The notes: generated by a model from the letters alone, not told the origin. 64,000 nt of DNA from Clonostachys chloroleuca (GCA_037952775.1 JBANAY010000003.1:19096001-19160000), one strand, 5' to 3'; shown: positions 23,575 through 36,057, counted from the first letter of the stretch. Numbers and translations are program-made.

Positions 23575-26529
23575 ATGAGTAGCCGCCATCTGCCGGCTGG
23601 GCAGAATATACCGCCGGCGCAAGGAGGGCCCGGAGGAATTGGGGTGGGAGGAGGAGTAGGAGCGAATGGGATGCCTCACGGCACCGTGGACATGACGATG
23701 TCAGGCCATGGGCAAGGCCCTAACCTAGGTCCTCGAAGGAGACAACAGCCAGCTCATCCGCCGCCTCCGCATCATCACCAGTACCAGCCTCAGTATCATC
23801 AGCATATGACCCCTCCCATGTATTCGAACTATATGCCCTATACTCCGCAACCATACTACTCCGGGATCCCGCCTCAATATCCCAATGGAGGAATGCCTTC
23901 GCCGGGCTATATGCATTACCAAAACCAAGGATATCCTAGATCGCCTCAACCCGCTATGCATCCGTATGCCCCCATGGTTGGCGTAACAGTCCCGCCCAGC
24001 TATTCTCGCCCTCTTCCCCAAAGCCCAGCACCGTCGACGCCGTATCAGCCACCTCCGGTGTCCGTGCCGATCCCTCCGCATACGCCGTCCTCTACACATT
24101 CATCACAGATTCCTCCTCCTCCAACCCCTCCAACACCTCAGACAGTCGAATCTGTGGTATCTCCACCGCCATCCCAGGAGGCGCCAAAAAGCCCGCCCCC
24201 ACCCACAGTTCCATTCCGTGCTCCGGTATGTGCTCTTGCTCAAAAAAGTAAAATACCCCAATTGCTGTGCTAATCAAGCTGTCGTAGCTTCCTTGGCTTT
24301 CGAGACCCGATCTGCCGTTCCCTATTCGCTCGTCGAAGCTGAAGACGTCTAGAAAAGTACTAGCTTCTGGTAGTGTAAATGTATCTTTGCCTATCGAACG
24401 TCATGAGCCCTCAGCTGGCCAAGAGACGAAGGAAGAGGCTAAGCAGGAGGCAACTCCCGCTCCTGAGAAGCCTCAAGATGGTGCTTCGGAACCCAAAACA
24501 CCTGTGACAGAGAAGGTGGCTTCCACTTCAGGGTCGGATGCTTCTCAGTTTGTTCAGCGATCGCCCGCCTCGGCAAAGGGCGCAGCCATCAATGGACGAC
24601 CTGTGGCCCAGCCTGCGCTCCCGCTCGTGTCTCTGCCAAAGAGTGCTCCCAAGCCACCGGTACCCCAGAGCCCGCGGCAGGAGGTCAAGGGACAAGGCTC
24701 TGTTCAGGCAGGGGATGAACACGTGGAGGGTGCTGCTGCCGCTGTTACGGACGAGACTGCCGAAAAGGAGGTGCCAGCTTCCGCCCCGGCCCCTAAGCCA
24801 GCACCTTCAAGCTGGGCCAATCTCTTTGCAAAGCCAGCTGCTTCACCAGTCAAGCCTTCTGCCGCAGCCACAGGAACCGATGGTGCTTCGGTAGTGAACG
24901 GGCATGACAACGAGGCGTCTTCCGACGGTCCTTCTACCACCTTCCCAAAGTCCAATGCCAGTAATGTCGCCGATGCCATTCGATCATACAAGGTTAACGC
25001 TACCGAGAACATTGGCTATATTGAACCTCGGGGTTTGATCAACACGGGGAACATGTGTTATATGAATTCAGTAAGTTTAACCTTACAACAGACAGGTGAA
25101 CAGGTCTAACCAACTATGTGACAGATTTTGCAAGTTTTGATGTTTTGTGTACCGTTTTATGACTTCTTAAACCAAGTCAGTAGAAGAGCCGCTCATAGCT
25201 TCAAGAGCGATACGCCATTGATTGATGCAATGTAAGTTAAAACACTGCCTTTCTTGCTAATATCTAGCTTCTAACTCTTTTTGCTTTCAGGATCATGTTC
25301 ATGCACGAATTCCCTGTCATCAAGTCTGCGAGCTCAGTGGGGCAGCTTCGGCGCTCTCTGAAGCCCGAAGAGGTTGAGCGCTACGGGGAGCCTTTCATTC
25401 CTGAGTATGTGTATGCTGCAATCAAGCAGCTCCCGCGCTTTGCAAGCATGAGGGTAAGTCTTGTCATTTCATGTCTCTACAACATTTCGTGTGGACGAGT
25501 ACTAATCATGGTCTGCAGCGAGGTCACCAGCAAGATGCTGAAGAATTCCTGGGTTTCCTTCTGCAGTCACTTGACGATGAGTGCACCCATGTGTTGGGAA
25601 CCTCGCTGTCTTCTGTGGCGCTAAATTCCAACAATGACAGCCCGGTTAGTGACAAGGCAGTAGATGATTGGCTTGAAGTGGGAAGAAAACAAAAGGCTGC
25701 CGTGACACGCTTATCTGGTACCAACATCACTACACCCATCACCAAGATTTTTGGCGGTTTGCTCCGATCTGAGTTCAGAGTCCCAGGACTGAAGGACTCT
25801 ATCACAACCGAGCCATACCAACCTCTTCAACTGGACATTGGCTCGCCTGAAGTCCGCAATGTTGTTGATGCATTGCGAGGTCTGACACGACCTGAGCGTC
25901 TCCAGGGCGACTTCAACTCGCCCCGAGGCAAGGATGTTATAGCAACGAAACAAGTGTTTATCGAAACTCTTCCGCCAGTTCTTATTCTTCATCTGAAGCG
26001 TTTCCAATTTGATGCCGAGGGCCATGGTACCATTAAGATTTGGAAGAAGATTGACTACCCACTTGAGCTTGAGATTCCCCGCGAAGCTCTGTCAAGACAG
26101 TATCGTCAATCTGACGCTATGCCTAAGTACAAGTTGATCAGCGTTGTTTACCACCACGGAAAGAATGCAAGCGGTGGACACTACACAAACGATGTGCGCC
26201 GTCCAGATGGACAGGACTGGCTTCGTTTTGACGATACAGTTCTTCGACAGGTCCGCAGCGATGATGTTGCTGAGAAGCATCTTCCTGAGGATGAGAAGAA
26301 TCATCGGAAGGATACCGAGCCTGTCGGCGCATCTGGGAACCGTTACGGTGCCATGGACGAGGAGAATGGGGACGACGATGGCTGGAAGCAGGTCACAACT
26401 TCTGCCAACGGCAACAAGCGATGGAGCAGCGTCGTTAACGGCGCTGGAAACGCATCGAAGGGGAAGCAGGCCAAGGACAACATCAAGGAGAACAAGGTCG
26501 CGTACCTCCTTTTCTACCAGAGGGTTTAA
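23575..26529 (+). CDS. UBP3: Ubiquitin carboxyl-terminal hydrolase, Ubp3/USP10 type
   Basis: A cysteine protease that removes ubiquitin from proteins. The yeast counterpart acts with Bre5 in ER-Golgi transport and ribophagy. Five exons (23575..24225, 24288..25070, 25125..25231, 25291..25453, 25519..26529) give 904 residues. Residues 1 to about 215 are Pro/Tyr/Gln-rich and disordered, followed by the LPWLSRPDLPFP block and a long Ala/Pro/Lys linker. The USP domain starts at GLINTGNMCYMNSILQVL, with catalytic Cys474. RGHQQDAEEFLGFLLQSLDD follows, and the histidine box YHHGKNASGGHYTNDVRR (His near 789) precedes WLRFDD. The C-terminus ends with AYLLFYQRV, typical of the family. Introns are 54-65 bp, and each splice restores conserved sequence: NS/ILQV, DAM/IMF, SMR/RGHQQ. 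No frame problems were found. Confidence 0.92.
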
Positions 26530-27256
26530 CCTGGCGGGAGAGGATCGTTGGTGACTATGAAAGCCCGGGGTGGCGTTCGTGTTCTTGGCCTTCATTGGTT
26601 ATGAGTGAAGCGAGAGAGAAAACACAAGGCTTGTCGAGCATAGGGTTGGCATACGGTCATATGTGGTTGCAATGTATGCGGGGTGCCATTTTTATCATGC
26701 TCTCTACCCTTTTGTCGGGTATCTCATGTGATGGAGTTGGGATGGTGGTTGGTGGGGGTTGATACCATACTTCCTGGGGTAACTCAAGTATCTGGTGCCC
26801 TGACCAAGAAAAGGATGTGGGCTTCACGAGAAGGCGGGGAGGACGGTTTGCCTGGACAAAATGAATTGTAGCGAATTCATTGTTGATATAAAAAAAGCTG
26901 CCAGAATACTACTAAAAGAGCGATGCTTAACTGGATTTTCGGGCTGCAGCTGTACCTCTTAGATTCAACATCGCTCTGTACTGTAGATACCTTAATGTTA
27001 TCGACATTTTAATATGCATTCTCGCAAAGGCTGCCTTTCATCGGAGGTGGGAGCATTGTCCGTCACGAGATCGAGGCGGAAGGGAAGATTTGAGGATTAT
27101 ACATGGGGTTCAACAAATGGATATACAAAGGCTACTATATCTAGGGATAGCCCTCTTTTGTCTAACGACGGTCTGACGTGATAAGTCCACCTCCTACTGT
27201 ACAGTCGTTTCCACACCTTCTCCTTCCTGCCAGCCAACCCATACCCTTCCCTTTGT
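26530..27256. other. Convergent intergenic region
   Basis: About 730 bp between the UBP3 and QCR7 3' ends. No gene is seen. Confidence 0.6.
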
Positions 27257-27899
27257 TTAGTGCTTCTTAATGACGGAGGCGGTGTCAAGAGCGTCCTTCT
27301 CGGCAATCTCAGCCTCGACCTGCTCGATGATGGGTTGCAGGTAGGAGACATCCTGTGGTACAAAAGACGTATTGTCAGCAATTCGAAATTTATCGTCCCC
27401 AGGTGAGAGGGGTCTTTCTGGATCGAGACGGGTGAATATCGAACCTCCTCGGGCTTGGTCCACTCAGACTTGGGGAGCAGCTTGTGCTGGTAGGAGCACT
27501 GGACGGCACGGCGGATACGGTAGATGCGGTCGTAGCTCTCCTTTGAGGAGAGACGCTTCAGGGCGATCTGGACGGATTCACGCTCCTCCTCCATCAGGTC
27601 ATCGTATCTGCCCAAGGAAAAATCCGGTTTTAGCAAAAATGGTCACAATTGGCCCTGCAGAGGTGTTGCCCCCCGCTCATGTATCCTCCACAACGTTGTG
27701 CACCATCGATATCCGGGGTATTTCGTGCAATTGATGGGCGTAGAGCGGCTCAATGGGTGGAAATTTTCGGGTGACGCGGGAAAACGTACCTCAAACCGAG
27801 CTTGCGGTAGCCCGAGGCGCCCACATACCACGAGGCAACGGGCTTGAGGATCCGTGAGAGCCAGGGCCTCTTGAGAACGTAGGGGGCGAGAGAGACCAT
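27257..27899 (-). CDS. QCR7: Cytochrome bc1 complex subunit 7 (14 kDa)
   Basis: A matrix-side subunit of ubiquinol-cytochrome c reductase (complex III) that contacts cytochrome b. Three exons (27790..27899, 27445..27607, 27257..27352) encode 122 residues, the normal family length. The family pattern is visible: [18 protein letters not shown], then [56 protein letters not shown] and a C-terminal helix ending VIKKH. The first intron (182 bp) has donor GTACGT. The second (92 bp) has a weak GTTCGA donor, but phases fit exactly and join PEE to DVSYLQP. It is one of two bc1 subunits in the window (QCR8 is at 57906-58663). Confidence 0.93.
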
Positions 27900-29258
27900 C
27901 TTGAATTGATGTATTCCCGGGGGTTGGAGTGGCGCGGGTTGCGAAGGTGGTGGTCCTGGCCGTGGTCGTATGTAATTCGAAATGCGCGATATGAGATTCG
28001 TCGATGCTGGGCAGGTTCGGCAAAAGTTGGATGGTCGCAGGGATCAGTCACGTGTATTTGAATGACTAAGCTATGCCGGTTGCTTCAGGGTAGGTAGGTA
28101 ACCAGCTGTGCGGAGCTGGGATGTGGGGAGCAAGCATTGAAGATGAACTGGACTAGAACGCTGCAGCCCCGGGTCAAGTCGGAGGACGATTGGCGCACGT
28201 GCTCCGATTCCCCAATGCACCATTACGTGAATGACTTGACTACCGCTTTTACTCCTGGCCGTTTATGACGAACCCAAGGGACCTGTCTCATCGGAGAGAA
28301 AGGCTGTGGGGATGGTCATTGAAGGTTGAAAGGCATGATTTTCGGTTGAATGGAGGCTGCGATCGCAACTAGCCCACTGAACTATGTCTATTCATTCCTA
28401 TGCAGGTTTACAGATTTTGTCCGAAGCAGATGGGGATTTGGTTCGGTTCGCTAGATCACCGGCCCGGTCCAACGCCGATATAAAGGTTATGATTCAGCAC
28501 CCTAGGGATTTGCACATGCATGGCTGAAGGATGATTGTCCGTGAAACATTCCATCTGGTATAGCAGACTACAAGAAATAAACCTGGTTTTCTGCTGATCT
28601 CTACGCCAATTTGAGCAGTTTACCAAGGAAAACACGACTATCTGTGTCGTAATAGTTCTTCTTCCTGCTGAGCAATGCGTAGGATAGCGTGCTGCCCACC
28701 ATTTTAGCGTGCTGGTCCCAAATCACTCCAGCTTAGGCCAGTCTCCACCTCGGCCAATTCTGCTCTCTCACACACACCTTCAACGCCTTTCACTCTCTCC
28801 CACACCTCCCAGACGCTTCTTCGCTGGATTCTTCCATTCCCCGCCAGCACACCCTCGACCGACCCGGAGAACCAGCGTCGACTGCACCGCCTATCCATCT
28901 TCTCCTTCGTTCTCTTTAGCGAATCCCGAATTGTCTTGTTCCAGGTCAATGGCCGGGGGCGTTCGCTAGGACGGGAACGGTCACTGCGCGTGGGAGTCTT
29001 CCCCGCAGTGCCGGAATTCCTGTACCGGACAAACCTCAAGAGAACAGAACAAAAAGACAGTCTTTGGATTGAGACAAACGGGCTCGAACGGCTCTTTCAC
29101 CGCGATTATACCTGCGAAACAGCTTTGTGGAGTTTGGGAACTGCGGCGTCCCAATAAGACCGCAACTCGCTATCGGAGTAGACTATAAATTTCGTCCCGA
29201 CCACCACCGGGGGGGAGAGAGAGAGAAACAATTCGACCACAAAATCAGATAAAGAGTA
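27900..29258. other. Divergent intergenic region, QCR7 / NAD carrier
   Basis: About 1.36 kb. It contains a TAGGTAGGTA motif at 28091-28100, a CT-rich tract around 28750-28860 and a short G-then-GA repeat at about 29209-29226 just before the carrier start. No gene is supported. Confidence 0.55.
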
Positions 29259-30564
29259 ATGTCTCACGAGCAACGACAACAGGCGACAGAGCCATCATCT
29301 CCAGATTATTATGCGCCACCGTGCTACCCGCTCTCCCCTTCCGATCCCGCCGACGAGGCCGGCAAATCGCCGATGCACGAACACAAGACCTTGACGCCGT
29401 TTCGAAAATGGGCGGCCAGGGCCGGTGACTCCCAGTTCAATGCCATTGCCGGCGCAGTCGGCGGCTTTACCTCTGGGATCGTCACCTGTCCTCTGGATGT
29501 CATCAAGACAAAACTTCAGGCCCAAGGCGCATACCATCCTGTCGATCTGGGCCGCCATGCCGGGCACCCAAAGATGTACAACGGGCTTGTAGGGACTGCC
29601 AAGGTAATATGGCGCGAGGAAGGAATTCGAGGGATGTATCGGGGACTTGGGCCTATCGTGATGGGCTACTTGCCAACTTGGGCTGTGTGGTTTACAGTGT
29701 ATAATGAAGCCAAGACCTGGTTGGGCCAATATCAGGGTGAGCACAGCCTTTTTGCTGGAAATATCACATGTGCGTTGCTAACGGAATGCAATAGACAATC
29801 CTCATGTTGTCAACTTTTGGTCCTCGATTGTGGCGGGTGGGAGTAGCACAATTGTAACCAATCCCATATGGGTCATCAAGACTCGACTCATGTCGCAGAG
29901 CCACTCGACCAAGCACTATCCGCCGCACCTCTTCCCAAAGACGGGCAGCACACCTACTGCCAGGCCGACATTAACTACCCCGTGGCATTATCGATCGACC
30001 ATCGACGCTGCGCGAAAGATGTATACTTCGGAAGGCATATTATCATTTTATTCGGGCTTGACGCCCGCACTTCTCGGTTTGACTCATGTCGCCGTGCAGT
30101 TCCCGACGTATGAATTCCTCAAGAGAACTTTCACTGGACAAGGAATGGGTGAAACCCCTGCCCACGGAAAGACTCACTGGTTCGGTGTTTTGTCTGCGTC
30201 TATCTTATCCAAGATCCTGGCCAGCAGCGCAACGTACCCTCACGAGGTCATACGAACAAGGCTGCAGACCCAAAGGCGGCCGGTTGCTGGAGAGCAAACA
30301 GTCCAGGGGATGGGTGTCGAAGGGTCACCTAGCGCAGTTAAACCCCAGCCACAAAGTCCTAAATACAAGGGAATTGTCCGGACATTCCGAACGATACTTC
30401 AAGAGGAAGGCTGGAGAGCATTCTACGCTGGGCTGGGAACCAACATGACCCGGGCAGTGCCAGCCGCAGCAGTCACTATGATGACCTACGAGCTGGTCAT
30501 GAGTCAACTAAACAGCGCCCGGGAAGACGGCAGGGCCTTACTTGAGGAGGCAGCCGCATTATGA
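29259..30564 (+). CDS. YIA6: Mitochondrial NAD+ carrier, Ndt1/Yia6 type
   Basis: A mitochondrial carrier family member of the inner membrane that imports NAD+ in exchange for nucleotides. Two exons (29259..29736, 29795..30564; 58 bp intron with a TGCTAAC branch site) encode 415 residues. Three repeats are visible, each with the Px[DE/W]xx[RK] signature: PLDVIKTKLQAQG, PIWVIKTRLMSQ and PHEVIRTRLQTQ. The Trp-containing second signature (PIWVIKTR) is characteristic of the pyrimidine/NAD/folate subgroup. The residue pairs WREEGIRGMYRGLGP, YTSEGILSFYSGLTPALLG and LQEEGWRAFYAGLGTNMTR mark the three matrix helices. The N-terminal 55 residues are a hydrophilic extension. A related FAD or pyrimidine-nucleotide carrier is the main alternative. 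Confidence 0.88.
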
Positions 30565-32382
30565 TAGCGGAAGCCGAGGAAAAACACAGAGCTCACGCAT
30601 GCAGCGGAATTGGAAGCATATTTATCATATATACCTATTTACCATAACCCAACTGGTTATGTCGCGATACCCCTTGGTCGGCTGGAGGTTTTATAGAGTG
30701 TTCAGTTTTGGACTTTAACGACAATGAAAGTCTGGGCCAGTGGCCCCTTTTACTCCCTCCTTTTTCTCTCTCGCCAAACATGCACGCATTTGAATCATTG
30801 GACATAGGAGTATACGAGGATTAATACTCGTGTATACACGATTTTCAAATTCAGCCCATCTATCGAGCTATCTAGAATTCTTTTTCTGATAGTGTTGTAT
30901 TTTTGTTGCGTTGAGGAAGCTGGCCATTTCTTGCATTTGAGAAAACAGGCGAGAAGTTGATACAGAACTTGGAGGTATAGTTCTTACCTTTAACGCATAC
31001 TTGATTTTCATTTTGCGTGGTGTATCCCGGCTTGGAGTTACATGGGGTGCCTATCCACCCGTTGTACAGACACTTGTTTGATAGCAAATACAACTCAAAA
31101 AATTGCATTGGACGGCTAGCTATGCTGAATTGTTTACAATATGGTACAAAGACGACTTTTGCCCCCTACCCTACCGTTTTACAAACGGCAGGTTGCCATC
31201 CTTTCACTCTTGCCTTATGATTCAGAAGTCTTTTTTGGACTTGAATCTCCCGACGAAGAGGTGCGAATTCTCTGACAAATGAACCTATGAGTAAAGTTCT
31301 GCACCATGAGCAGTTTGGAAGGTGGAACAGAGATAGGGTAGCATACAGATTGTTCCCGTGCGACACGGATGGACGACCTCGTGTAGCTGCATTATCCAAA
31401 GCAGGCCGTTAGCAATCACGCGCATACTCGGTCAAGGGAATGAGACAAGGCCTACGCTAAAAGAAGGCAAGCCATTGTAAAGGCTGCTGCTGGAGCCACA
31501 AACATCTGCGGGAAGACCTGTCAGCTTGATGGCGCTATGTGTAATTGCCTGCCTCTGCGCCCCCATCGTCGCGGATCAAGCTCAATCCAATGGCTCACCC
31601 TTGGATTAATCATGGCGGATAGACGCTCTCGGGTGGAAGCACAGAGCAGGACGGGATTTTTCTGCAGCGTTGCTCTGGCCCGGAGAGGCTGTAAGGTTGA
31701 GACACACGAGGGCGGTGGCAGGTGGCGTGATTGACCAACGGCAGAAGCTAGGCGGTTAGCATGCAGGTTTTTGGTGGTGAGCAAATCGGCAGTGCGCTGA
31801 GAGGAGCTGCTGGACCCCACTAACACGCTGTTGCCGGGAGGTGAGGGGGCCCTTCTGGGGGCTGTCGGGGCCCCTGGGGCCTTCGGGAGCCTCGAGAGCA
31901 CTGCCCCGCCTTGGGCAAGGGCCATCTGAAAAACAACACTATCTCCCCAAAAAAAGGAAAGACAAGGTGCTCAGCAGGGGTGGGACGACGGCGGAAGGAA
32001 TGGCCCAAGCTCCCCCGTCGCATCGCAATCTGGAATCTGGAGGCTGGAGGGAGCTTGGCAGCTTGCGCGCGCCCTGTTGCCATTGGGCAGCTGGGCAGAG
32101 CTGCTCTGCTACCTTGCCTGTCGCAGACTCGCAGGGCCGATCGCGCACTGGTCGCCCGCCCAGCTGCCCGTCGCACCTCGAGTACCATCGCTCCTCTGCC
32201 TACCCTCCCTCCTCCCCAACCGCAGCCGAACCGCCAAACATCATCACAAACAGCCAGCTTCCCGAGCTTGAACGCGTCTTGTCACGCATCGTCTCGCGTC
32301 TTTTTCTTGCCGATTTTTTCGTGCTTTCTCTGCCTTGCCCTTCTTTACCCTTCCAATATAAAACCGGGACCCCCTAGCCACA
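30565..32382. other. Intergenic region upstream of the peroxiredoxin gene
   Basis: About 1.8 kb between two plus-strand genes. It becomes strongly CT-rich from about 32160 to the start codon, a common fungal core-promoter/leader feature. Frames seen here have low-complexity or shadow composition. Confidence 0.55.
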
Positions 32383-33194
32383 ATGCCTGTCGAGTTGCGC
32401 AAGCGCAAGGCGCATCAACAGCCCGCTCCCGCGCCGGCTCCCAAGAAGAAGGCAGCTGCTGCCACCAAGGCCAAGAAGGCTGCTGGAGCTGCTAAGCCGG
32501 CCAAGAAGGCAAAGGCAGCTCAGGAAGAGCCTGAGAAGCCCTCCAAGGCCGAGCCCGAGCCTGAGCCCGAGTCCAAGGACGAGGCTGCTGAGGAAGCTGC
32601 CAAGCCCGAGGAGAAGAAGAAGGCCAACGGCGAAAAGCTGTCTGTTGGTGATGAAATTTCCCTGGATGGTTTTGGCGGCAAGATCCAGACAAACGATGGC
32701 AAGGAGACCACCCTCAAGGAGCTTGTTGACGAGAGCAAGGCTGGAGTGGTTCTGTTTACCTACCCCAAGGCATCCACCCCAGGCTGTAAGCGCCCAACCC
32801 TTCCCCCCAATCCCCCTTTATCAAACACACAACACCATAAGAAAATCGATAGCTAACCGAATCTTGATTCTATTTTACAGGCACCACTCAAGTTTGCCTC
32901 TTCCGCGACTCTTACGAGCCGCTGACTGCCGACGGCCTCGCCATCTACGGCCTGAGCAATGACTCCCCCAAGGCCAACACCACCTTCAAGGAGAAGCAGA
33001 AGCTTCCATACCCCCTGCTCTGTGACCCGAGCCAGACTCTTATTGGAGCCATTGGTCTGAAGAAGACCCCCAAGGGCACCCAGCGAGGTGTGTTTGTTGT
33101 CAACAAGGACGGCAAGGTGCTTGTTGCCGAGGCTGGCGGCCCTGCTGCCACCGTCGAGCGGGTCAAGAAGCTCGTTGAGGAGCTCAAGGCCTGA
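32383..33194 (+). CDS. DOT5: Nuclear-type thiol peroxidase (Dot5/BCP peroxiredoxin)
   Basis: Reduces alkyl hydroperoxides with a thioredoxin-linked cysteine. Two exons (32383..32785, 32881..33194; 95 bp intron) encode 238 residues. Residues 1 to about 88 are a Lys/Ala/Pro/Glu-rich tail with basic clusters such as KKKAAAATKAKKA, resembling a histone-H1-like or nuclear-localisation region. The BCP domain follows: GDEISLDGFGGK, VVLFTYPKASTPGC with peroxidatic Cys135, and resolving Cys140 (C-x4-C, the atypical 2-Cys arrangement). Then come YGLSNDSPKANTTFKEKQKLPYPLLCDP and GVFVVNKDGKV. The intron splits the peroxidatic Cys codon, and the join is exact. Nuclear location is inferred from the tail and from yeast Dot5. 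Confidence 0.92.
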
Positions 33195-34030
33195 GTGACC
33201 AGGCTTTTTCGCTTGGGTTCTCCCCTTCGGTCTCAATTGGTGTGATCGAACTTGCAACAGTTTCTTGGACGATTCTGCTGTGTTTTTGCTATTATTCTGG
33301 AATTGCTGGGCGCAAGGAGATGGTATTCAGCATGTAACTATGGAATAGGACACTTTGAAATAAACTTTGGTAGGGTTTATAATTGGATTGGTTTAAAAAA
33401 TGTCTGCCTTTTTCATCCGGATGTTATTGTCCTGCTCCCATTCAGACCAAGCCAACTAACCAATCTATTACCGAGCAATCATGGCAACCTTTGATTCATG
33501 CGATGTCCCATAAGATAATTGAAAATTGCACCTAGGCATTGCATCTCTGCAGAAGATCGATGACCAAAAAGCTCCCCAATCAACCGATTGAACACTGGAA
33601 AGCTGGTGGATTGTTTATTGCTTACTGGAGAAGCTGGTGGATTGTTCAGTAGGCTTGACAACAGCACTGCAGCTCACGTAAGGTGCTGGTCCATCATCGT
33701 ATCTCAACACCAAAGAGAAGCATTGGTACAAAAATTGATACGCAGGAATAATCAAGCACTGTCTCAATCAGCCTTGCGAATTGTACTTGTATTTTCACAT
33801 TTTTATCTATACACGCAGTAAGTATAACTGTTGCTGGTAGATGCGATAGTGGACCTAAGAGCAGTATATCTGAAATTCATGCGCTGTGAGTGGTGGAGGG
33901 AAGCGGTAAAATCTCGGAGAACATCCACTGGTGATCCAAGTTGCCGAACCTCCATCACCACAGCCAATCCCTCGCGATTTCTATACAGCCAGCGTTGATA
34001 ATTCACACTTTGACGATCCGCAACGTCAAC
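33195..34030. other. Intergenic region with a short direct repeat
   Basis: About 840 bp between two plus-strand genes, AT-rich. It carries the duplicated block listed separately. No gene is seen. Confidence 0.55.
33594..33646. repeat. Imperfect tandem duplication of a 22-23 bp unit
   Basis: ACTGG followed by (A/GA)AAGCTGGTGGATTGTT-type sequence occurs at 33594-33615 and again at 33624-33646, separated by 8 bp. It lies between DOT5 and the complex I gene. Probably a local duplication; no function is implied. Confidence 0.7.
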
Positions 34031-34801
34031 ATGTCGAGCCAAGCGGTCGCCAAAGCTGCCGGCGGCTTGGTGTCAATCACCAAGGTATGTACAAATGCCC
34101 CCGGACCGCGCCCTGGAGCGCTCAATTGAGCGTTTCCGCGCCCCCATGCGGTTGATGATGGATATTGTCTCGCAACGTGCTAACGAACGCCCTCCCTTGC
34201 CCCAATTGCAGAAGCAAACTCTCCAGTCCTCCGGTCTCTGGGAGGGGATCCGCAAGGTCTTCGCCATCGACGCCAACCGATCCAATGGCGTGCCCCTCAA
34301 CCCTCACAACCGAAACCCAGCTCCCGGCTCCAACGACCCGTTGGCCTACGACGACCCCGTTACCGTCCCAGCTGGCGACATCGCCGACAACCCGTACTGG
34401 AAGCGTGACCACCGCCGCCACTACCCTGCCACCAGCACCATCGGTCAGGCCCAGCTCGCCAGCCTCCTGACCGTCGGCAGCGCCGCTCAGCCCAAGGTCG
34501 AGCTCATCGGCGAGGCGGGCGAGCAGGCTCTCGTGGCCGCCAAGCAGGAGGGCGAGGCCGGTCTGGCCAAGGCCCTGGAGAAGGTCCCTGCTGCCGCTCC
34601 CAAGGACCTCTTCGTTGGTGGGCTACCACCTACCCCCAGCGGTACCAGCTTGGCCTCGGGCGAGTGGGATGTCCACAAGTACTCCTTGACGGAACGATCA
34701 TACCCCGAAGGGTAGGCTACGACACGAAGCTCCCGTCCCCGGAGAATGTGATTGCTAACCATTGTATTTCTTCTAGATATCCTTGCCGAATTTTCAAGTA
34801 A
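34031..34801 (+). CDS. NADH:ubiquinone oxidoreductase (complex I) 21.3 kDa-type accessory subunit
   Basis: Three exons (34031..34084, 34212..34711, 34777..34801) give 192 residues, about 21 kDa. The pattern matches what I recall of the fungal-specific 21.3 kDa complex I subunit. It has a short N-terminal segment MSSQAVAKAAGG, then SSGLWEGIRKVFAIDANRSNGVPLNPHNRNP. These are followed by DPLAYDDPVTVPAGDIADNPYWKRDHRRHYP, QLASLLTVGSAAQPKVELIGEAG and a C-terminal YPCRIFK. The last exon is only 25 nt, and without it the frame would end at EG-stop. Its acceptor and phase are exact. Introns are 127 and 65 bp. The protein would sit in the mitochondrial inner membrane. The exact subunit name comes from memory of the family and deserves a search. 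Confidence 0.8.
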
Positions 34802-34972
34802 AGTTGGAATGGATGTTATATGTACATAAAAATAGATGCTTAAACTAAGAACTCGAACCGTTTCTTTGTGTTATCCGTTGAAACTGCAAGCTATACTGCG
34901 TGCCCTGGTATCATGAAACGCCAAAACCTAGACCTGTCTATTGTGCCCCAAATGCTCGAAGAAATCATCATT

Positions 34973-35431
34973 TCAAGAACTCGCTCTGCCGGCTCCTCCC
35001 ACCACCCGCTCAATGATCCTCGCCTTTCCCTCCGCCTTCTTCAGTCGGTCATCAAAGTCCTGGACTGAGGCATCCGAGTTTTCCAGAGACAGCACCTTCG
35101 GGTCCACCAGAGAGTAGAGCGTCTCAATGTTCTTCTCCAGCCTGGAGTTGTTTGGGAGCGGCGGAAGCGTCTTCTCTGATCCGATCCAATCCTGGCTCGC
35201 TGGCTGTTTGCTTGGTAGGCGGTTGGCCCAGACTATGGCTTTCCCGGCGAAGCGCCCACTCTCGAGGAACTTCTCAAAGCCCTTCTGGAGGCCGAATCCG
35301 CGGCCCTCGACGATGCCGGCCTGGTTGCCGTCCTTGAGGCCGTCGTTGTAGCCGGCGTCGTGAAGGCGTGACTCAACGTTGAGGACATCGTCGAATAGAT
35401 CAGGCGATGGGGGTCTTCTTTCTGTAGACAT
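34973..35431 (-). CDS. LTO1: Lto1/ORAOV1-type protein with Yae1-like deca-GX3 motif
   Basis: Lto1 partners Yae1 as an adaptor that delivers Fe-S clusters to the ABC protein Rli1 (ABCE1) for ribosome biogenesis and recycling. An intronless 152-residue frame. The diagnostic glycine ladder is present near residues 27-52: GYNDGLKDGNQAGIVEGRGF followed by GLQKGFEKFLESGRFAG, a G-x3-G series as in the essential Yae1 N domain. A basic helix and an acidic helix follow. The yeast Lto1 C-terminus ends in Trp, whereas this one ends GRASS, so the terminal targeting-complex residue is not visible. The gene is convergent with the complex I gene, 171 bp away. Confidence 0.85.
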   Translation of the reverse strand: MSTERRPPSPDLFDDVLNVESRLHDAGYNDGLKDGNQAGIVEGRGFGLQKGFEKFLESGRFAGKAIVWANRLPSKQPASQDWIGSEKTLPPLPNNSRLEKNIETLYSLVDPKVLSLENSDASVQDFDDRLKKAEGKARIIERVVGGAGRASS

Positions 35432-36057
35432 TTTGCGTGGTTGTTGTTGCCGTTTGGATTAATAGTAGGCTCAAGATTGCTTTATGTCTTCTCTAGTAGT
35501 GTGCTAGTTGAAATATGTGGTGATTGATTGATAATGAAGGCTTCTGCGCTTATAGATTTCATGGCGGGGCAGAAAATCTTGGCCGTCATGTGTATGAATA
35601 ATGACCGAAACCCACCAGTTTGAGTGCTGGACTCTCAACATTAGCTCCAGTTGCTTGGCTCATACTATAGAGCTGCGTGAATCTCTAGCTATCAGCATTA
35701 TATTTTATTTAATACCATGACGAAAATTGCCGACTTTCTCTCGCCTACTGAATATTTGTACCACCACCTGCAGTTGGGCCTATTTCACTAGATCTTGTTA
35801 GTGGCACAGGCGAGAAAGGTAAATGTAAAGGTGTTTTAATTATCAAAGTTTTGACTTCAAAATGAACGGTATCTTTAAGTCAGAGAGCTTAATAGGTACT
35901 CAGAAACCAGCGATTAGCCCCCCAGTCAGACGTTCATCCTAAACCGAAAAAGCTGTTGAGCTGAAGATAGTAAGGTTCAAGTTCTTTCGCCATTAGACCG
36001 TCGTCGTATATCGATTTTTTAAAGATTACGGCAAAAAATAAAATCTTCATCTATCCG
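35432..36057. other. Intergenic region, AT-rich
   Basis: About 630 bp between LTO1 (its upstream side) and the 3' end of the methyltransferase gene. Clearly more AT-rich than the housekeeping genes to its left. No gene is seen. Confidence 0.55.

Noticed and set aside
32357..32363. TATAAAA box upstream of DOT5
   Set aside because: It lies only about 20 nt from the start codon, too close to serve as a normal TATA element.
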